This document shows, one piece after another, positions 21,641 through 32,600 of a DNA stretch of 64,000 bases; positions within the stretch are counted from its first letter, which is position 1, and each line of letters begins with the position of its first letter. Both the position numbers and the translations under genes were made by a program. Below the pieces are notes generated by a model. It was given only the letters and a program-made list of their open reading frames with translations, was not told where the DNA came from and did not search any database. The DNA comes from Latrodectus hesperus (Eukaryota; Arthropoda; Arachnida; Araneae; Theridiidae): assembly GCA_037975125.1 (NCBI GenBank), contig CM075850.1:67112390-67176389 (forward strand). Reading direction: 5' to 3'.

Positions 21641-21675
21641 GGAGCTATCTCCTTTTTGCAGCAAACCCTTCAATT
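21641..21675 (-). repeat. right terminal inverted repeat plus AATT duplication
   Basis: GGAGCTATCTCCTTTTTGCA, then GCAAACCCTTC, then AATT. It mirrors 20291-20325 with two mismatches. Confidence 0.85.
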
Positions 21676-22739
21676 GTCGAATATCATAGAAATGGCTGAT
21701 CTTTAAGGGACACATGTAGAGAATTAAATGCACCACTTTAGATTAGAAGATGACTAGGTGGAAGGTCACTTTGGGTGGACGGTGACTGGTGTGTGTCGGA
21801 AAATGATCTTCAACCTCCCAGACCTATGAAGTAAGAGCCAGAAAGTGACATGCGCTGTACAAAGAAATTTGGAAAAACCTCACTAAAAATATCCAACAAG
21901 AATTCCGGACTGGTGTTTCGATAGATACTATCCACGAAGAAACATATTTGCTTGATTTTCGTGCTCGTTCTGACCCCTACATGCTTTTGATTACAAAATT
22001 TAACCACAATATTTAGTTGAGGTGATAAGAGGCATATCAAACTTAGTCTGTAGATGAGTGTAAACATGTTTTCCTGAGTGATAAATCCAGGTTCATGCTC
22101 TACCAAAGTCACTAGCAGAGTATAGGCATGGCACATCCTTGGCGAACATCTTTAGCCAAGTTGCCTTGTGCTTGCAGTAAAGTTTGATATAAGTGGAATT
22201 GTGGATTAAGAATGGTGGTAAGGATTGAAGCCCTTGATTCCAATTCTGAAAGGGCTCAACGCCGACTCCTACTCCACCCTTGTAGGCAACAATGTATTCT
22301 ATGTTCTGATAATTTTACTGGTTGGATCATTTTTACATCCAGGATAAAATAGCAATTATCAAGTTGCGACGTCTACCGTACATTGAAGTCGTAACATAAT
22401 GAGTGCTATTTTATTAGTATTGACAAAATAGTTAACCGATTGGATTGGCCTATCTAGTATCCAGACTAGAATCATGTAGAACTCTTCTGGGATGAATTGA
22501 ATCGCCAAATTAAGGGTGCAACAACCGCTCAAAATCGGTGTAAAAACTTATATTTCTTCTCTAATTGAATAGAAGAAAGTACCACTGTCTACCATCCAAA
22601 CACTTGTGAAAAACTTGCACCAGAGAGTTAAAGCTACAATTACTTCACGAGAAAACTTAATCAGTTCTTGCATGTGTTGTAAATACAAATTGTGTTTATC
22701 TCTTTTATCACAAATGTCCAAGTACATATTAGTAAATAT

Positions 22740-24000
22740 CATATGTATATGTATGAATCCATTTAACTATCTTGAAATAATATAAATAAATTGAATAAAA
22801 TTTAATAATTACTTTTAAATTTCGTTGTAAATGAATAGTAGTAAGTGATATTAGTGTAATTCGTAATTTAACATGTTCTGTTTCTGCTATTCATAATTTT
22901 ATCGGTAAAATTATACTGCGAAAATGACAACCTAGTTTATTTCCCTAATTAACTAATTAAATGTTGATTTATTCTTTGCTGCTGTTATTTTATTTTTATT
23001 TCCATTCTCTTTCTCTCAGTAATTTATTTTGAAGAAATGAATCATACAAATACAGTTCAACACTGAAAAGTTCATAGACCCTTTCATTAACGTGGGAAGA
23101 ATAGATTTCCTTTACATATCTCTGATTTCCATAAACAAATATAGATATTTATTTGCATTGACAGTCATATTTATACTTATGTATATACATATATGTAGAA
23201 AGTGGCCCATAAATTCGATAGCGATTTAAAAATTCATTAAAGTGGAAGGAACTGAAATATGTGAAAACGGATATCAAAATGATTCGCAATGATAGATTTG
23301 TTTTTAGGAAAAAAGTTTAATTCAAAATTTTCTCAATGAAGGACAAGTCTATCGTTCAAAATCAATTTTAAATCACTACAAACATCTGGGCACAAGTCAG
23401 GAATCGCATGAATAAGCTATTGATCCAAAAGTTAGAGCTCCACCATCACTTTATGTGTAATTTAAGTAATGATTGGAATTATGCCTTGTTTCTGCATAAT
23501 GGCGAAGAGGTTCGTTTTTATAAAAAATAAAACAAAATGGAGTTTGAAGTTGGAAAGGGAAAATTTCCGCAAAATATAAATTAGTATGTAAATTAAATAT
23601 TTTAAAGAGATTGATTGAGAAAGAAAAAAAATAATAAAAAATAAAATAGCTTCATAGATTGCAGTTAAAAAAACACGTAATCATTAAAGTGATGAACTTA
23701 GATAAAGAGGCAATAGCAAGTTATAAGCGGAGCAGTCACGGAGTGAAAGTCACTAGTTGGAAACAAATACCAAGTATGTGATTTTAAGATAATGGCAGCG
23801 TTTTAAATTCTGGATAATACTAAGAAGACTGAACAAAGTCTCCCAACATTTTAGAAAGATCCCTACGTAACCTTGAATGCGTGATGCCCTAGAGCTGTTT
23901 GGCAGCTATCTCAAGAATTTACTTAAATATTTTCTCTCTATAGATCATGCAAATATCACAGCTTACTATTTCGAGTGAAAAAGTTCATGGAAGAAGCTAA
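22740..24000. other. AT-rich stretch without a recognisable feature
   Basis: No exon, transposase or repeat was recognised. Some less AT-rich parts near 23340-23560 and 23690-23940 could be old transposon DNA but show no known motif. Confidence 0.4.
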
Positions 24001-24005
24001 ATATA

Positions 24006-24171
24006 TGTAGTATATTTTATATTGAAGCAGCCGGAATGTAATAATTATTTTATTCAAAAATGGTACGACACAATCATATACACATTCATCTATTATCGAA
24101 TTGTTCTGTTTGTAAACATTCTTATAGTCTCGAACTCAGAGTGTTCTTCTTTCGTTTTTAAGAATACTACA
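24006..24171 (-). repeat. 3' LTR of the compact Gypsy element
   Basis: 166 bp, TGTAGTA...TACTACA, very similar to 27680-27839 apart from a few small indels near 24063-24105 and base changes. Confidence 0.9.
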
Positions 24172-24182
24172 TTCTCCCACAC

Positions 24183-24575
24183 TTAATTTACGTAGTCCGA
24201 TAGATAACGTGGTGGTTGTCGTATTCTTGCTGATCTTCGAATAGGAGGACTTCGTGGAGCACCGGAACCATTAGAAACACCAGATACTGGCTTACCATAA
24301 TTCTTCGCAATTCGAATTTCTGATGGCTTGGGGTCGAAATGATTTCCAGTAGGAAGTGATTTCCTCAGATAGATGACATCAGGCTTTGGGGAAAATGTAA
24401 CTCTTGGAATTTTAGGAACCTCACTTTTCCTCAATTGATTTATGTGTCTTTTTATAGTTTTCCCGTCATCGAGTTTTATTAAATAGTGTAATTTACCAGT
24501 TCGTTGTTTAACGAGGCCAAATTTCCATGATAGCTTATCGTTGGCATAAGTACGTGATTGTACACAATCTCCCAC
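24183..24575 (-). CDS. Gypsy pol C-terminal domain
   Basis: A 130-residue frame beyond the integrase core. It contains LSWKFGLVKQRTGKLHYLI and KLDDGKTIKRHINQLRKS, the beta-rich DNA-binding tail seen after Gypsy integrases. It then has a proline-rich stretch and ends RRSARIRQPPRYLSDYVN, the usual Gypsy pol C-terminus. The first Met, inside VGDCV-like sequence, is not a true start; the frame is the tail of the pol polyprotein. A gap of about 90 bases with disrupted frame separates it from the integrase core. Confidence 0.85.
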   Translation of the reverse strand: MGDCVQSRTYANDKLSWKFGLVKQRTGKLHYLIKLDDGKTIKRHINQLRKSEVPKIPRVTFSPKPDVIYLRKSLPTGNHFDPKPSEIRIAKNYGKPVSGVSNGSGAPRSPPIRRSARIRQPPRYLSDYVN

Positions 24576-24668
24576 ACTTAAAATTTTATGATTTGGAATA
24601 GTGAGTGAAGTATATATGTATTTGAATACCTTACTTGGTGGACGTAATAAATCTAGTTTAATTCAAAT

Positions 24669-24959
24669 TTAGAGTCCAAGATACAATTCTGAAGGAGTTT
24701 TTCCGGATTGTAATGGAGTTGCTCGATAACGAAATAAAATTTCTCTTACCTTCTCGGGTATTGAGTTCTTTTCATTGGAAATTGAATTTAATTTTTGTTT
24801 AAGGGTTTTTATATTACATTCAGCTAACCCGTTAGTTGCAGGATGACCTGGAGCAATTGTCCTATGAATAATTCCATTTTCCTTACAAAATTCTGTAAAT
24901 TCGGTACATGTAAATATAGATGCGTTGTCAGATACAAGGACATGAGGCAATCCATGCAC
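24669..24959 (-). CDS. Gypsy integrase core, partial
   Basis: A 96-residue frame. HVLVSDNASIFTCTEFTEFC holds the second catalytic Asp. TIAPGHPATNGLAECNIKTL holds the catalytic Glu in the place where the family has NGLAER. FRYRATPLQSGKTPSEL closes the domain. The first catalytic Asp is on the preceding frame (HIDYGGPF at the end of 25027-26556), so one frameshift separates them near 25027-24960. Confidence 0.88.
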   Translation of the reverse strand: MHGLPHVLVSDNASIFTCTEFTEFCKENGIIHRTIAPGHPATNGLAECNIKTLKQKLNSISNEKNSIPEKVREILFRYRATPLQSGKTPSELYLGL

Positions 24960-25026
24960 ACTGAAAATATCCTTTAATAATCTTATTGTTGAAATAGCTG
25001 ATGGAGAGTTTTGTTGAATTTTAACT

Positions 25027-26556
25027 TCAGGCTATTTTGATCTTGCATCCATTACTATCAAAAAATGATATCCCAAGAAAAGGTCCACCGTAGTCAATAT
25101 GAATTCGTTCAAAATTTGATGATGGCTCTTCCCAATGATGATTTGATATTTTTTCAGGATTATCTTTTACTTCTACACAACTTCTACATTCTCGAACTAA
25201 TTGCTCTATATCTCGATCGATGTTTTTCCAATAACAGTATTTTCGGGCTAGATTCTTCATTTTGACTATTCTTAAATGTGTGTGATAAAGTTCTTTTAAT
25301 ATCCCTGTTCGAAGTTTTTCAGGAATGTACACTCGATGTCGTTTAAAAATTTCTCCATCTTGTAATGAATATTCATAATCATATTTGTTATCTGATAAAA
25401 GTTCTTGCTTTAAAACTGACAATTCTGGATCCTCCTCTGTCTCTTTAGAAATTGTCTCAAACGTAATGGAAGAGGTTGTAATTTGGTTAATAGTCTGGCT
25501 GTGAATAATATCATCGTCTTGTAAGATATTTGGATCTTTAAGTTTTAGTGATGCTCTTGAGAGATAATCGACATTCTGATTTTCTTCACTTTTTCTATGT
25601 TGGACTTTATAATTATAATCACCAAGAAATGCTACATATCTTAGTAATCGGGATGATGTCATAGAAGGTATTTTATTATCGTGATGAAAAATTTTATATA
25701 ACGGGCGGTTATCAGTTATTAGTGTAAATTCTCTACCATAGATGTAGATATGAAATTTTTGAATAGTAAATTTCATGGATAATGCTTCACGATCTAGTTG
25801 ACTGTAATTTTGTTCAGAAATTGCTAGGGATCTAGATGTAAAAGCTACTGGTTTCTCGATACCATTTACTATGTGGGATAAAACTCCAGCGATGCCTGTT
25901 GGGCTGGCGTCACAAGCAACAACAATTGGTAAATTTGGATTGTATAGCATCAAAACTCTATCGCTAGAAATCTCATTTTTCAATTTAATGAAGACAGATT
26001 CACAGTTAGAAGACCAGTGGAATTTTTTATTTTTCTTTAGAAGTTGTCTTAAAGAATAAGTCAGAGATGATGCATTTGGGAGTACTTCTCTAGCTTTTAA
26101 AAATACAGGTTTCAAATTTTCTCGGAGTTTTAATGAGCATGTAAAATTAGATATTTTCCCCACTTTTTGTTCAAACACAGTAGGAAACTGTTTTATAATG
26201 TTATCAATAATATTAGAAATATTGACAGTATTTATTTGAATTTCTTCAGGTTGGTTACACTTATCGATATCAGATAAATTTATTTTTAAATGTCGAATCC
26301 ATGTTCTTCCTAACACTGGTGTAAACATATCTGGAACTATATACAAAGTTTCTTTACTTGTGAGATTTTTATATTTGACTAAAACTTCGACAAAACCTAA
26401 TGGTTCGAAAATTCCGTGAGTGTAAGATCGAAACTTCACGTCTGTAAGTTGTAAAACTTTTGTTAAATTCAGTAAATCGAAAGCTTGTATAGGTAAAAGT
26501 GAAAATCCTGCGCCGGAATCGACTTCAAATTTTTGTATTTTCCCATCTATCAGCAC
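25027..26556 (-). CDS. Gypsy protease fused in frame to RNase H and integrase start
   Basis: A 509-residue frame. Aspartic protease: FEVDSGAGFSLLP at residues 10-22 and VLGRTWIRHL at 81-90. The normal linker into reverse transcriptase follows (KPVFLKAREVL, to residue 159). The sequence then jumps directly to the end of the thumb and connection region (PNASSLTYSLRQLLKK, then FHWSSNCESVF). RNase H is intact in outline (IVVACDASPTGIAGVLS, with D216; LDREALS; LITDNRPLYKIF). An integrase zinc-binding region follows (YHTHLRIVKMK, ending VRECRSCVEV), then the first Asp of the integrase core (HIDYGGPF). Roughly 190 residues, including the YxDD motif, are missing at the junction near 26080, yet the frame is preserved. 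Confidence 0.92.
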   Translation of the reverse strand: MLIDGKIQKFEVDSGAGFSLLPIQAFDLLNLTKVLQLTDVKFRSYTHGIFEPLGFVEVLVKYKNLTSKETLYIVPDMFTPVLGRTWIRHLKINLSDIDKCNQPEEIQINTVNISNIIDNIIKQFPTVFEQKVGKISNFTCSLKLRENLKPVFLKAREVLPNASSLTYSLRQLLKKNKKFHWSSNCESVFIKLKNEISSDRVLMLYNPNLPIVVACDASPTGIAGVLSHIVNGIEKPVAFTSRSLAISEQNYSQLDREALSMKFTIQKFHIYIYGREFTLITDNRPLYKIFHHDNKIPSMTSSRLLRYVAFLGDYNYKVQHRKSEENQNVDYLSRASLKLKDPNILQDDDIIHSQTINQITTSSITFETISKETEEDPELSVLKQELLSDNKYDYEYSLQDGEIFKRHRVYIPEKLRTGILKELYHTHLRIVKMKNLARKYCYWKNIDRDIEQLVRECRSCVEVKDNPEKISNHHWEEPSSNFERIHIDYGGPFLGISFFDSNGCKIKIA

Positions 26557-27029
26557 ATTAACCCAGAATTTTTCAGAGTCAATTGTAAATTTGAAAATAT
26601 CAACAACTTTAGTCCCATTAGAAAAAATATTCTTATATCTTTTTCAACAGATTGAATTTCACAAGCCTTTTTATTTTTCAGCAGTGTTGATAAACAGACT
26701 TTTTGAATGTGTCCCTTTCGCTTACAAAGTGTACAGTATAATTTTGTTATGTCAGCACGACATTCTCGGGAAAGGTGATTTGAACGTCCGCATCGTAAGC
26801 ATGTATTGTAAATACCAAGTTCACGAAAATTTAGTGTTGATGAAAATCTATGTCGAAAATCTGACCTGTTTCGTTTTTGAGAAAAATCTCGCTTTGTAAC
26901 ATTTGAGTGATTTGCTTTAAAAGTACTTCGATTTCTTAAAATTTTATGAACTTCGTCTGATTTTCCACTAAAATTGTGTTTCTATAATTCATGGTTGTTT
27001 ATTTTCGAAGCTTCTTTTAAGGCTAAAGC

Positions 27030-27359
27030 TTATTCAACAGCTACATCGAATGTTAGATCTGAAACCATTAAAAGTTTCTCTCGAATAAATTCATCTTTTA
27101 ATCCTCTAATAAACTGTGCCCTCAAAAACAAATTAGCAACAGATTTTTCACATTCACAATTAAAATCACAAGTAGAAGTAAATTTTCGAAGTTCAGCAAC
27201 ATAATCAGAAACACTTTCGTTTTCGTTTTGAAAACGAGATAGAAATCTGTGTTGTTCGATAATAACATTAGATTTAGGACATAAATGCTTTTCAAGAACA
27301 GAAACTATTTCATCATACGATAAATCATTCGGAATTTTAGGTGCAATTAAAGAACACAA
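27030..27359 (-). CDS. Gypsy gag fragment
   Basis: A 109-residue frame with the retrotransposon gag (capsid) signature: SLIAPKIPNDLSYDEIV, then EQHRFLSRFQNENESVSDYV, then LRAQFIRGLKDEFIREKLL. The earlier part of gag continues upstream to about 27660 in a broken frame (AEQFEALLKVITTSNDRL), where the expected start Met has been lost. The zinc-knuckle part downstream, between 27030 and 26560, is also broken by stops. Confidence 0.85.
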   Translation of the reverse strand: MCSLIAPKIPNDLSYDEIVSVLEKHLCPKSNVIIEQHRFLSRFQNENESVSDYVAELRKFTSTCDFNCECEKSVANLFLRAQFIRGLKDEFIREKLLMVSDLTFDVAVE

Positions 27360-27679
27360 GAGATTATAATGTTCAGATCCAATGCAAGTTCAGTAGTATT
27401 TTAACACACAAAACTTTTACCTTCGAAAACATTTTTGATTTGTAAATAATTTTGAAATCTTTGTTTATATTGCAAAAATGTTTCTGTTGAAGAATTAAAA
27501 CATTCGAAATTTGATAAAAATGTTATCGTACCTTTTTCTTGATCTGGAATATCCTTATTTCCTTCTTGTTTCACAATAAGATCTGCAAGTCGATCATTAC
27601 TTGTTGTAATTACTTTTAATAAAGCCTCAAATTGTTCTGCATCAATGATTTGTTTTGTTTATCCTCGTCGCCAATTTAT

Positions 27680-27839
27680 TGTAGTATATTTTATATTGAA
27701 GCAGCCGGAATGTAATAATTATTTTATTCAAAAATGGGACACATTCATCTATTGACATTATCGAATTGTTCTGTTTGTAAGCATTCTTATAGTCTCGAAC
27801 TCAGAGAGTTCTTCTTACTTTCGTTTTAAGATTACTACA
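27680..27839 (-). repeat. 5' LTR of the compact Gypsy element
   Basis: 160 bp, the same TGTAGTA...TACTACA ends as the copy at 24006. The flanking ATATA completes the target duplication. Confidence 0.9.
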
Positions 27840-27844
27840 ATATA

Positions 27845-29621
27845 GTAACGAATATTACTATAATATTCAATATTAAGTATTTCTTAAAATATTCTCAAAA
27901 ATTCCAATTTATGAGCTGTGCTTCTATTTGATGTCATATTTTAGTACAGGAGTAAAAGTAATTGTTTTAAACATGAGGTTTCAGTGAGGTTCAGAGGATA
28001 ATGAATATTTTTTGGTGAATCAATTAGTAAGTATTTACTACTCTAAAACAGAATTCTATTACTTCAAAATATTCGCTTCGATAATATTATCAAAGCAGTA
28101 AATTGTCTTCTTTAATAATACAATTATTTCAAAATTATTAGTTGAAAAGATTCTTATGCACCAAACTTTATAAAGAACTGGTGAGCCTAATTTTGAATTC
28201 AGTTCATGTTATTCTAGAGCGCTTCCATTGTGTAAGCTTTATGGCACGCATCATACCGAATCTATTTATGTCAAATTAGACATTCTTCAGACAATATTTA
28301 ATTCTTTTAATATCTACATATCACAGCTGAAGCACAGGACAAATATTTTTCTGATATTTATAAAATACTGATTAAGTTTTTGAAAAAATGCAATAAATAG
28401 TGAATTATTTTGTCGATTTAGTTACATACTGATATTTTGTTTTCTTAATGGAAAAAAGAGTTATCAGGAAATATGGTGACACTTGAAAACTTACTTTACG
28501 GCTCTTTGGAATCTCCATTTGTATAATTATTCTCCCATTCAATGGTTCGCAAAACCAGAGTTTAAATCCTAACTCTCCCTATAACTAATTTCTGAAAAGC
28601 TTTGATCACGAAATCTCGACACAACTGAAACCAGACTGTAGTGACTCCCATTTCCTCTTGAATTATTGAGAATATACCATTCCATTCATAAATTATATTC
28701 CACGAAATGCTTGAAAATGCCTTATATATATAATATTATGCAATATAGGCAGATGATCTAAAATGTTAAGTCTTATGAAAATTTGCAATTGTTCTTTTCA
28801 ACTGTTCTGTCAAGATTTTTCACTTTGCTTAGATATTTCCCCTTTATACCCGAAGAGATATAAATATATTAAATAGCTTCTCTCTTGCTTCACACTGGTA
28901 TAAATAAAATATAATAAGTGATTGTTTGTATACAATTTTTCTATTTAAAAAAATGTTAAAAAAATTATATCTTAATATAAAATCTTGTCACATTTTTTCC
29001 TTTTTCCTTTGGCTTTTGAAACAATTACTATTGTAAAGCTGGCAATTCTAATTACCACGTGGCGCGTAATCTAATGAAAGCATACATGTTTCAGTTTTTG
29101 TTTATTTTGATCAGGTTCTCGTATATGATCTGTCAAGCCTGACGAGCTAAAATTATAATTATTGATAAAATAATGGTTAAAGTATACCACAATAATATCT
29201 TAAAACACATTTTCTGACATGCTTCAATAATTTTATTTTGCAGCAATCTCTATTTTCCGACTAAAACATGCTTTTATCATTCTTACTTCATTTGATACCC
29301 TCAAGGAAAACTCATTACCGTTCTTGGTGTCCTACTTCAGCTTTTACAAGTAGTTTTGTGACTTGAAAAAATAAATTGTTTTCAAATTATAAATATTTTC
29401 TCCGTGTGAGAATGTATCTGACCTATTTATGACCACACACCAATCGAGATCAGAATTATAATTACTAATTGTGCAGTATTTTCTTTATCGTGAGGTTGTT
29501 TCCAAACCAAACTTATTTCTTTGACTTTTTCTGTATCTAAAAGAAATCAAATCTATAGTTTGATAGAGATTTTTCTCACTTTAATTACCGATAATCATTA
29601 AGCAAGTAAAAAAAATTAAAA
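27845..29621 (+). other. upstream region of the dehydrogenase gene
   Basis: No coding sequence or element was recognised. The promoter of the 11-exon gene should lie here, but no convincing TATA box or initiator stood out against the AT-rich background. Confidence 0.4.
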
Positions 29622-32600
29622 ATGAGTAAATCTCTCCCTGATCTTTATTTGATTTCCAGATTTCCTAATTTAGCAGAAGAACTGAGGAAATGCTTACCAA
29701 AGGAAACAAATTTGATTGTTGTTCCTATATCAGGTTTGTGATAGTTTAAACACTAAATTAATTCAAATATGTATGTTTAATTATAATAAATACTAATTTT
29801 AAAAATTCTGTTAACATGTTTAAAGTTAAAAAAATAGTAAATAAGTAAATAAAATTTTATATTTAATTTTTTTCATCTATAAATATTATTTTTAAAATAT
29901 TTATAAATCCATGTGCTAGTGTTGAAGTATATATTGTTTTTTTAAAATTATGTTTAAATATTAAATTTGTATTTATGTTAATTAAAATGGTTATGATGAT
30001 GATTGATATTTAATTATTTATTTAGTGCTTATTTTCATGGTGTTATATTTATAATTACAGTTGTAAAATCTAGGTTTTAATCCATAACAATTATGCTGAT
30101 TTCATATTATGCCTATAAAAATAGTCACTTATTAGAATTTTAACTATCAGCAGCACATAGAAATTAATATGATGTATGTGCTTTCATGATAAATTTTTAT
30201 ACAAGAATTCAGTAATGATGAATATCAAATTATCTAAATATTTCATAAAAATGTAATTTATGTTTTTTTTCTGCATAATCTTAACATATTTTTAAGTCAT
30301 TTTTTAAAAATTTACTTGTAACTAAATGTTTTATACATTTAGGAACAAATATTAAGTATTTTTCATAATCTTCAATTTAATTAAGTATTTTTCAAAATTT
30401 TTCTATAATGTGAGTGTTGGGTTTGTAGTAGAATCAGATACCACTTGATTTGGTAATAAACATAAATTTATTGTAATCCTGGTAACCTTATCTTTGTATA
30501 ACTTTGGTGTAGTGGCCATCTTGTTAGTCACATCTTGGCACCTATCTTGGTGTCAAAAAGATTGCCAAAGCATCAACAAGTATCTGATTGTGTAAACTTT
30601 AACCTGAGTTCTTTAAATTAAATGTTTCGTTTTTCCTTTTTTGATGTTGTGGTGACAAATTTTTATATACTTATCTACTTTTAATGTTTATAAAGACTAA
30701 TACAGCCAAAAAGGGAGCTAAATCAGACTAGACAGTTTAAATGTATTATATAAGTATAAAAAGAGTTATAGCTATTATGTTTAAGATTAAAAGTTTTGAT
30801 ACTTTACTGCTAATAATTCTAAAAGTGGAACAAATTATATATTTAATTAAAATCCATGAATCTAAATTAAATTGGGTTTGGCAAATTAATTCTAGGTCAC
30901 TATGATGATTAGAAATTATTGATTATTAGAAAATAAGGCAGAGTAAAGATATTTTTGTTTCTAAATCACACACACACATTTTATTTTTTTATATTCAGAA
31001 GAAAAAGGAGAAAATATTCTTAAATATTTCAATTGTATCTATCAATATACATTATATCTAAATCTGAAAACCCTCCAAATTGATAAGTGAATTTGTGTAA
31101 AGAGCATTCTTCATGTTATAAAAAAATGAAAAAACTTTTTATTTATAGGCCAGCAAAAAAAGAAAAAAGATTTAGAAAAAGGACTTTTTTGTAGCATTTG
31201 ATGATAATAAACATGATGCAATATTCATTATGTTCTGCAAGTTATAAATAATAATCGCATGGCAAATTAGTTTTTTTACAAGTCTAGATTTTAATCATGC
31301 AAAAGATAGATTAATTTTTTAGCATGTACAGAATTTTTAAATAGTGTATATTGTATTGATATAAGTAAACTGTAATTCTAGTCTCCTTTAAAAATTAGAA
31401 GATATAGTTTAATAACTGAATAAAACAACTGTTAGGTACTTCACTTTTTTATCAGCAGTAAATGTTCACATAATTTTATACATAATTAATAATAATAATT
31501 AATAATTTTATACATAATTTATAATAATTATATCATACCAGATCACAGAGGATGAATCAAATTTTGGGTCTCCCAAAACTAGTAAAGCCAAAAATTTAAT
31601 TCCTTTGTGTGCATATTATAGTTATCTGAAATAATATTAATTTTTAAACTTAAAAGAGGTAAAATAAATTAATTTAATATAAAATCTGTCTAAGATATGT
31701 AATTTTGGTTATTTTGTATAAATTTTTAGATCTTTCAAGTTCATAAAATGTTCTAATATGTTTTATAAAGTAATTTGGAAGTATATTAAAGTATTTAAAT
31801 ATTTAGAAACTAGTTATTTATAGTGATTGAATATTAGTATTGTAAAATAAATTTTTTTTTACAAATTTAGCCGAGTTTTTTTTCCTCTTATGTATTGCGT
31901 TATTCTTCTTTTCTATAAAAGTAAAAGAGATTCACCAAATTATATAGAAGTCACAAATAAAAAAATACTCTTAAAAACATTTACAAAAATTACTAAAATT
32001 TTGATTTTTTAATGAATTTTTTCCAATTCAATTTATTTACATTCCTTAAATTTTTCTTAGTAAAATTTTTGCTGTAATAATATTTTAACACCAGTTTCAT
32101 GCCATAAATAATATATATTGAATCATATTCAATTACTCTTATGTATACAAGTTAGACTAATTTAAAATGGTTTTGTGTGTTATGTTAGAAAACATTTTTT
32201 AATTAATCAAAAATTTCGCCCATCATTACAGAATTAAAAGGAAAATACCAATTTTCCCCTTTACAAATGAGTTTATTTTTTCTGACTCAAAAAAAAAAAA
32301 AGTTTTCAAAGTTTCAAGATTGATTTAAATACAATTTTTCAACATTATAATTATGTAATGTATTTTTAATATTTAAAATATACAGAGTTAACCAATCAAA
32401 TTAAATTGGTTATTAAATTTTTATTGTGTGCATGCCTTATTAAATTTATTTAGTTTGATGCTTTAATTTGAATATTTTATGTTAACTTTAGTAAAGTATC
32501 AGCAAAATGCATAATTTGGTTTATTTGATTTCAGTCTTCAATGCCAAATATAATTTTATAAATTTAGATACTTGAACAGTTCTTAAATTATAATGTTGCT

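Larger units (their letters stand above)
20291..21675 (+). mobile_element. DNA transposon with long inverted ends and AATT duplication
   Basis: The ends 20291-20325 and 21641-21675 are inverted copies, 33 of 35 bases matching. The outermost four bases, AATT, are the target duplication: with one AATT and everything between removed, the interrupted Tc1 transposase reads through in frame (FVI then VEYHRNG). The element proper is then 20295-21671, 1377 bp, starting GAAGGGTTTTCTGC. Its interior has a decayed plus-strand frame that resembles an RNase H-like transposase seen in invertebrate repeats. Repeated GGTAGCTCC-type words cluster near both ends. I could not assign it to a named superfamily from the ends alone. 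Confidence 0.8.
20102..22733 (+). mobile_element. Tc1-like transposon interrupted by another element
   Basis: The left end reads ACTATCTACCAATTAAGTAT then TTGGACACC (20105-20132). A mirrored AATGTCCAAGTACATATTAG lies at 22714-22733, a weak but sensible inverted pair. On the plus strand the transposase begins near 20250 with KLSDFEKFVI. After the inserted element it resumes with VEYHRNG and SLRDTCREL, then has VFLSDKSRFMLYQSH near 22060 and the C-terminal phrase HVELFWDELNRQIKG near 22470. The usual SDES is SDKS here and there are many stops, so the copy is dead. Removing 20291-21671 restores continuity of the frame across the site. Confidence 0.7.
24006..27839 (-). mobile_element. Gypsy LTR retrotransposon lacking its reverse transcriptase core
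   Basis: A 3.8-kb minus-strand element with short LTRs (24006-24171 and 27680-27839) that begin TGTAGTA and end TACTACA. It is flanked by the 5-bp duplication ATATA (24001-24005 and 27840-27844). Inside the 3' LTR the minus strand has the purine tract GTGGGAGAA. Next to the 5' LTR it has ATTGGCGACGAGGAT, a sequence common at this place in arthropod Gypsy elements. The coding order is gag, protease, RNase H, integrase and a C-terminal domain. The palm and fingers of reverse transcriptase are missing, so the copy is far shorter than the usual 5-7 kb. Confidence 0.93.

Noticed and set aside
30960..30980. CA-rich run as a microsatellite
   Set aside because: It is only about five CA units, too short to be worth listing.
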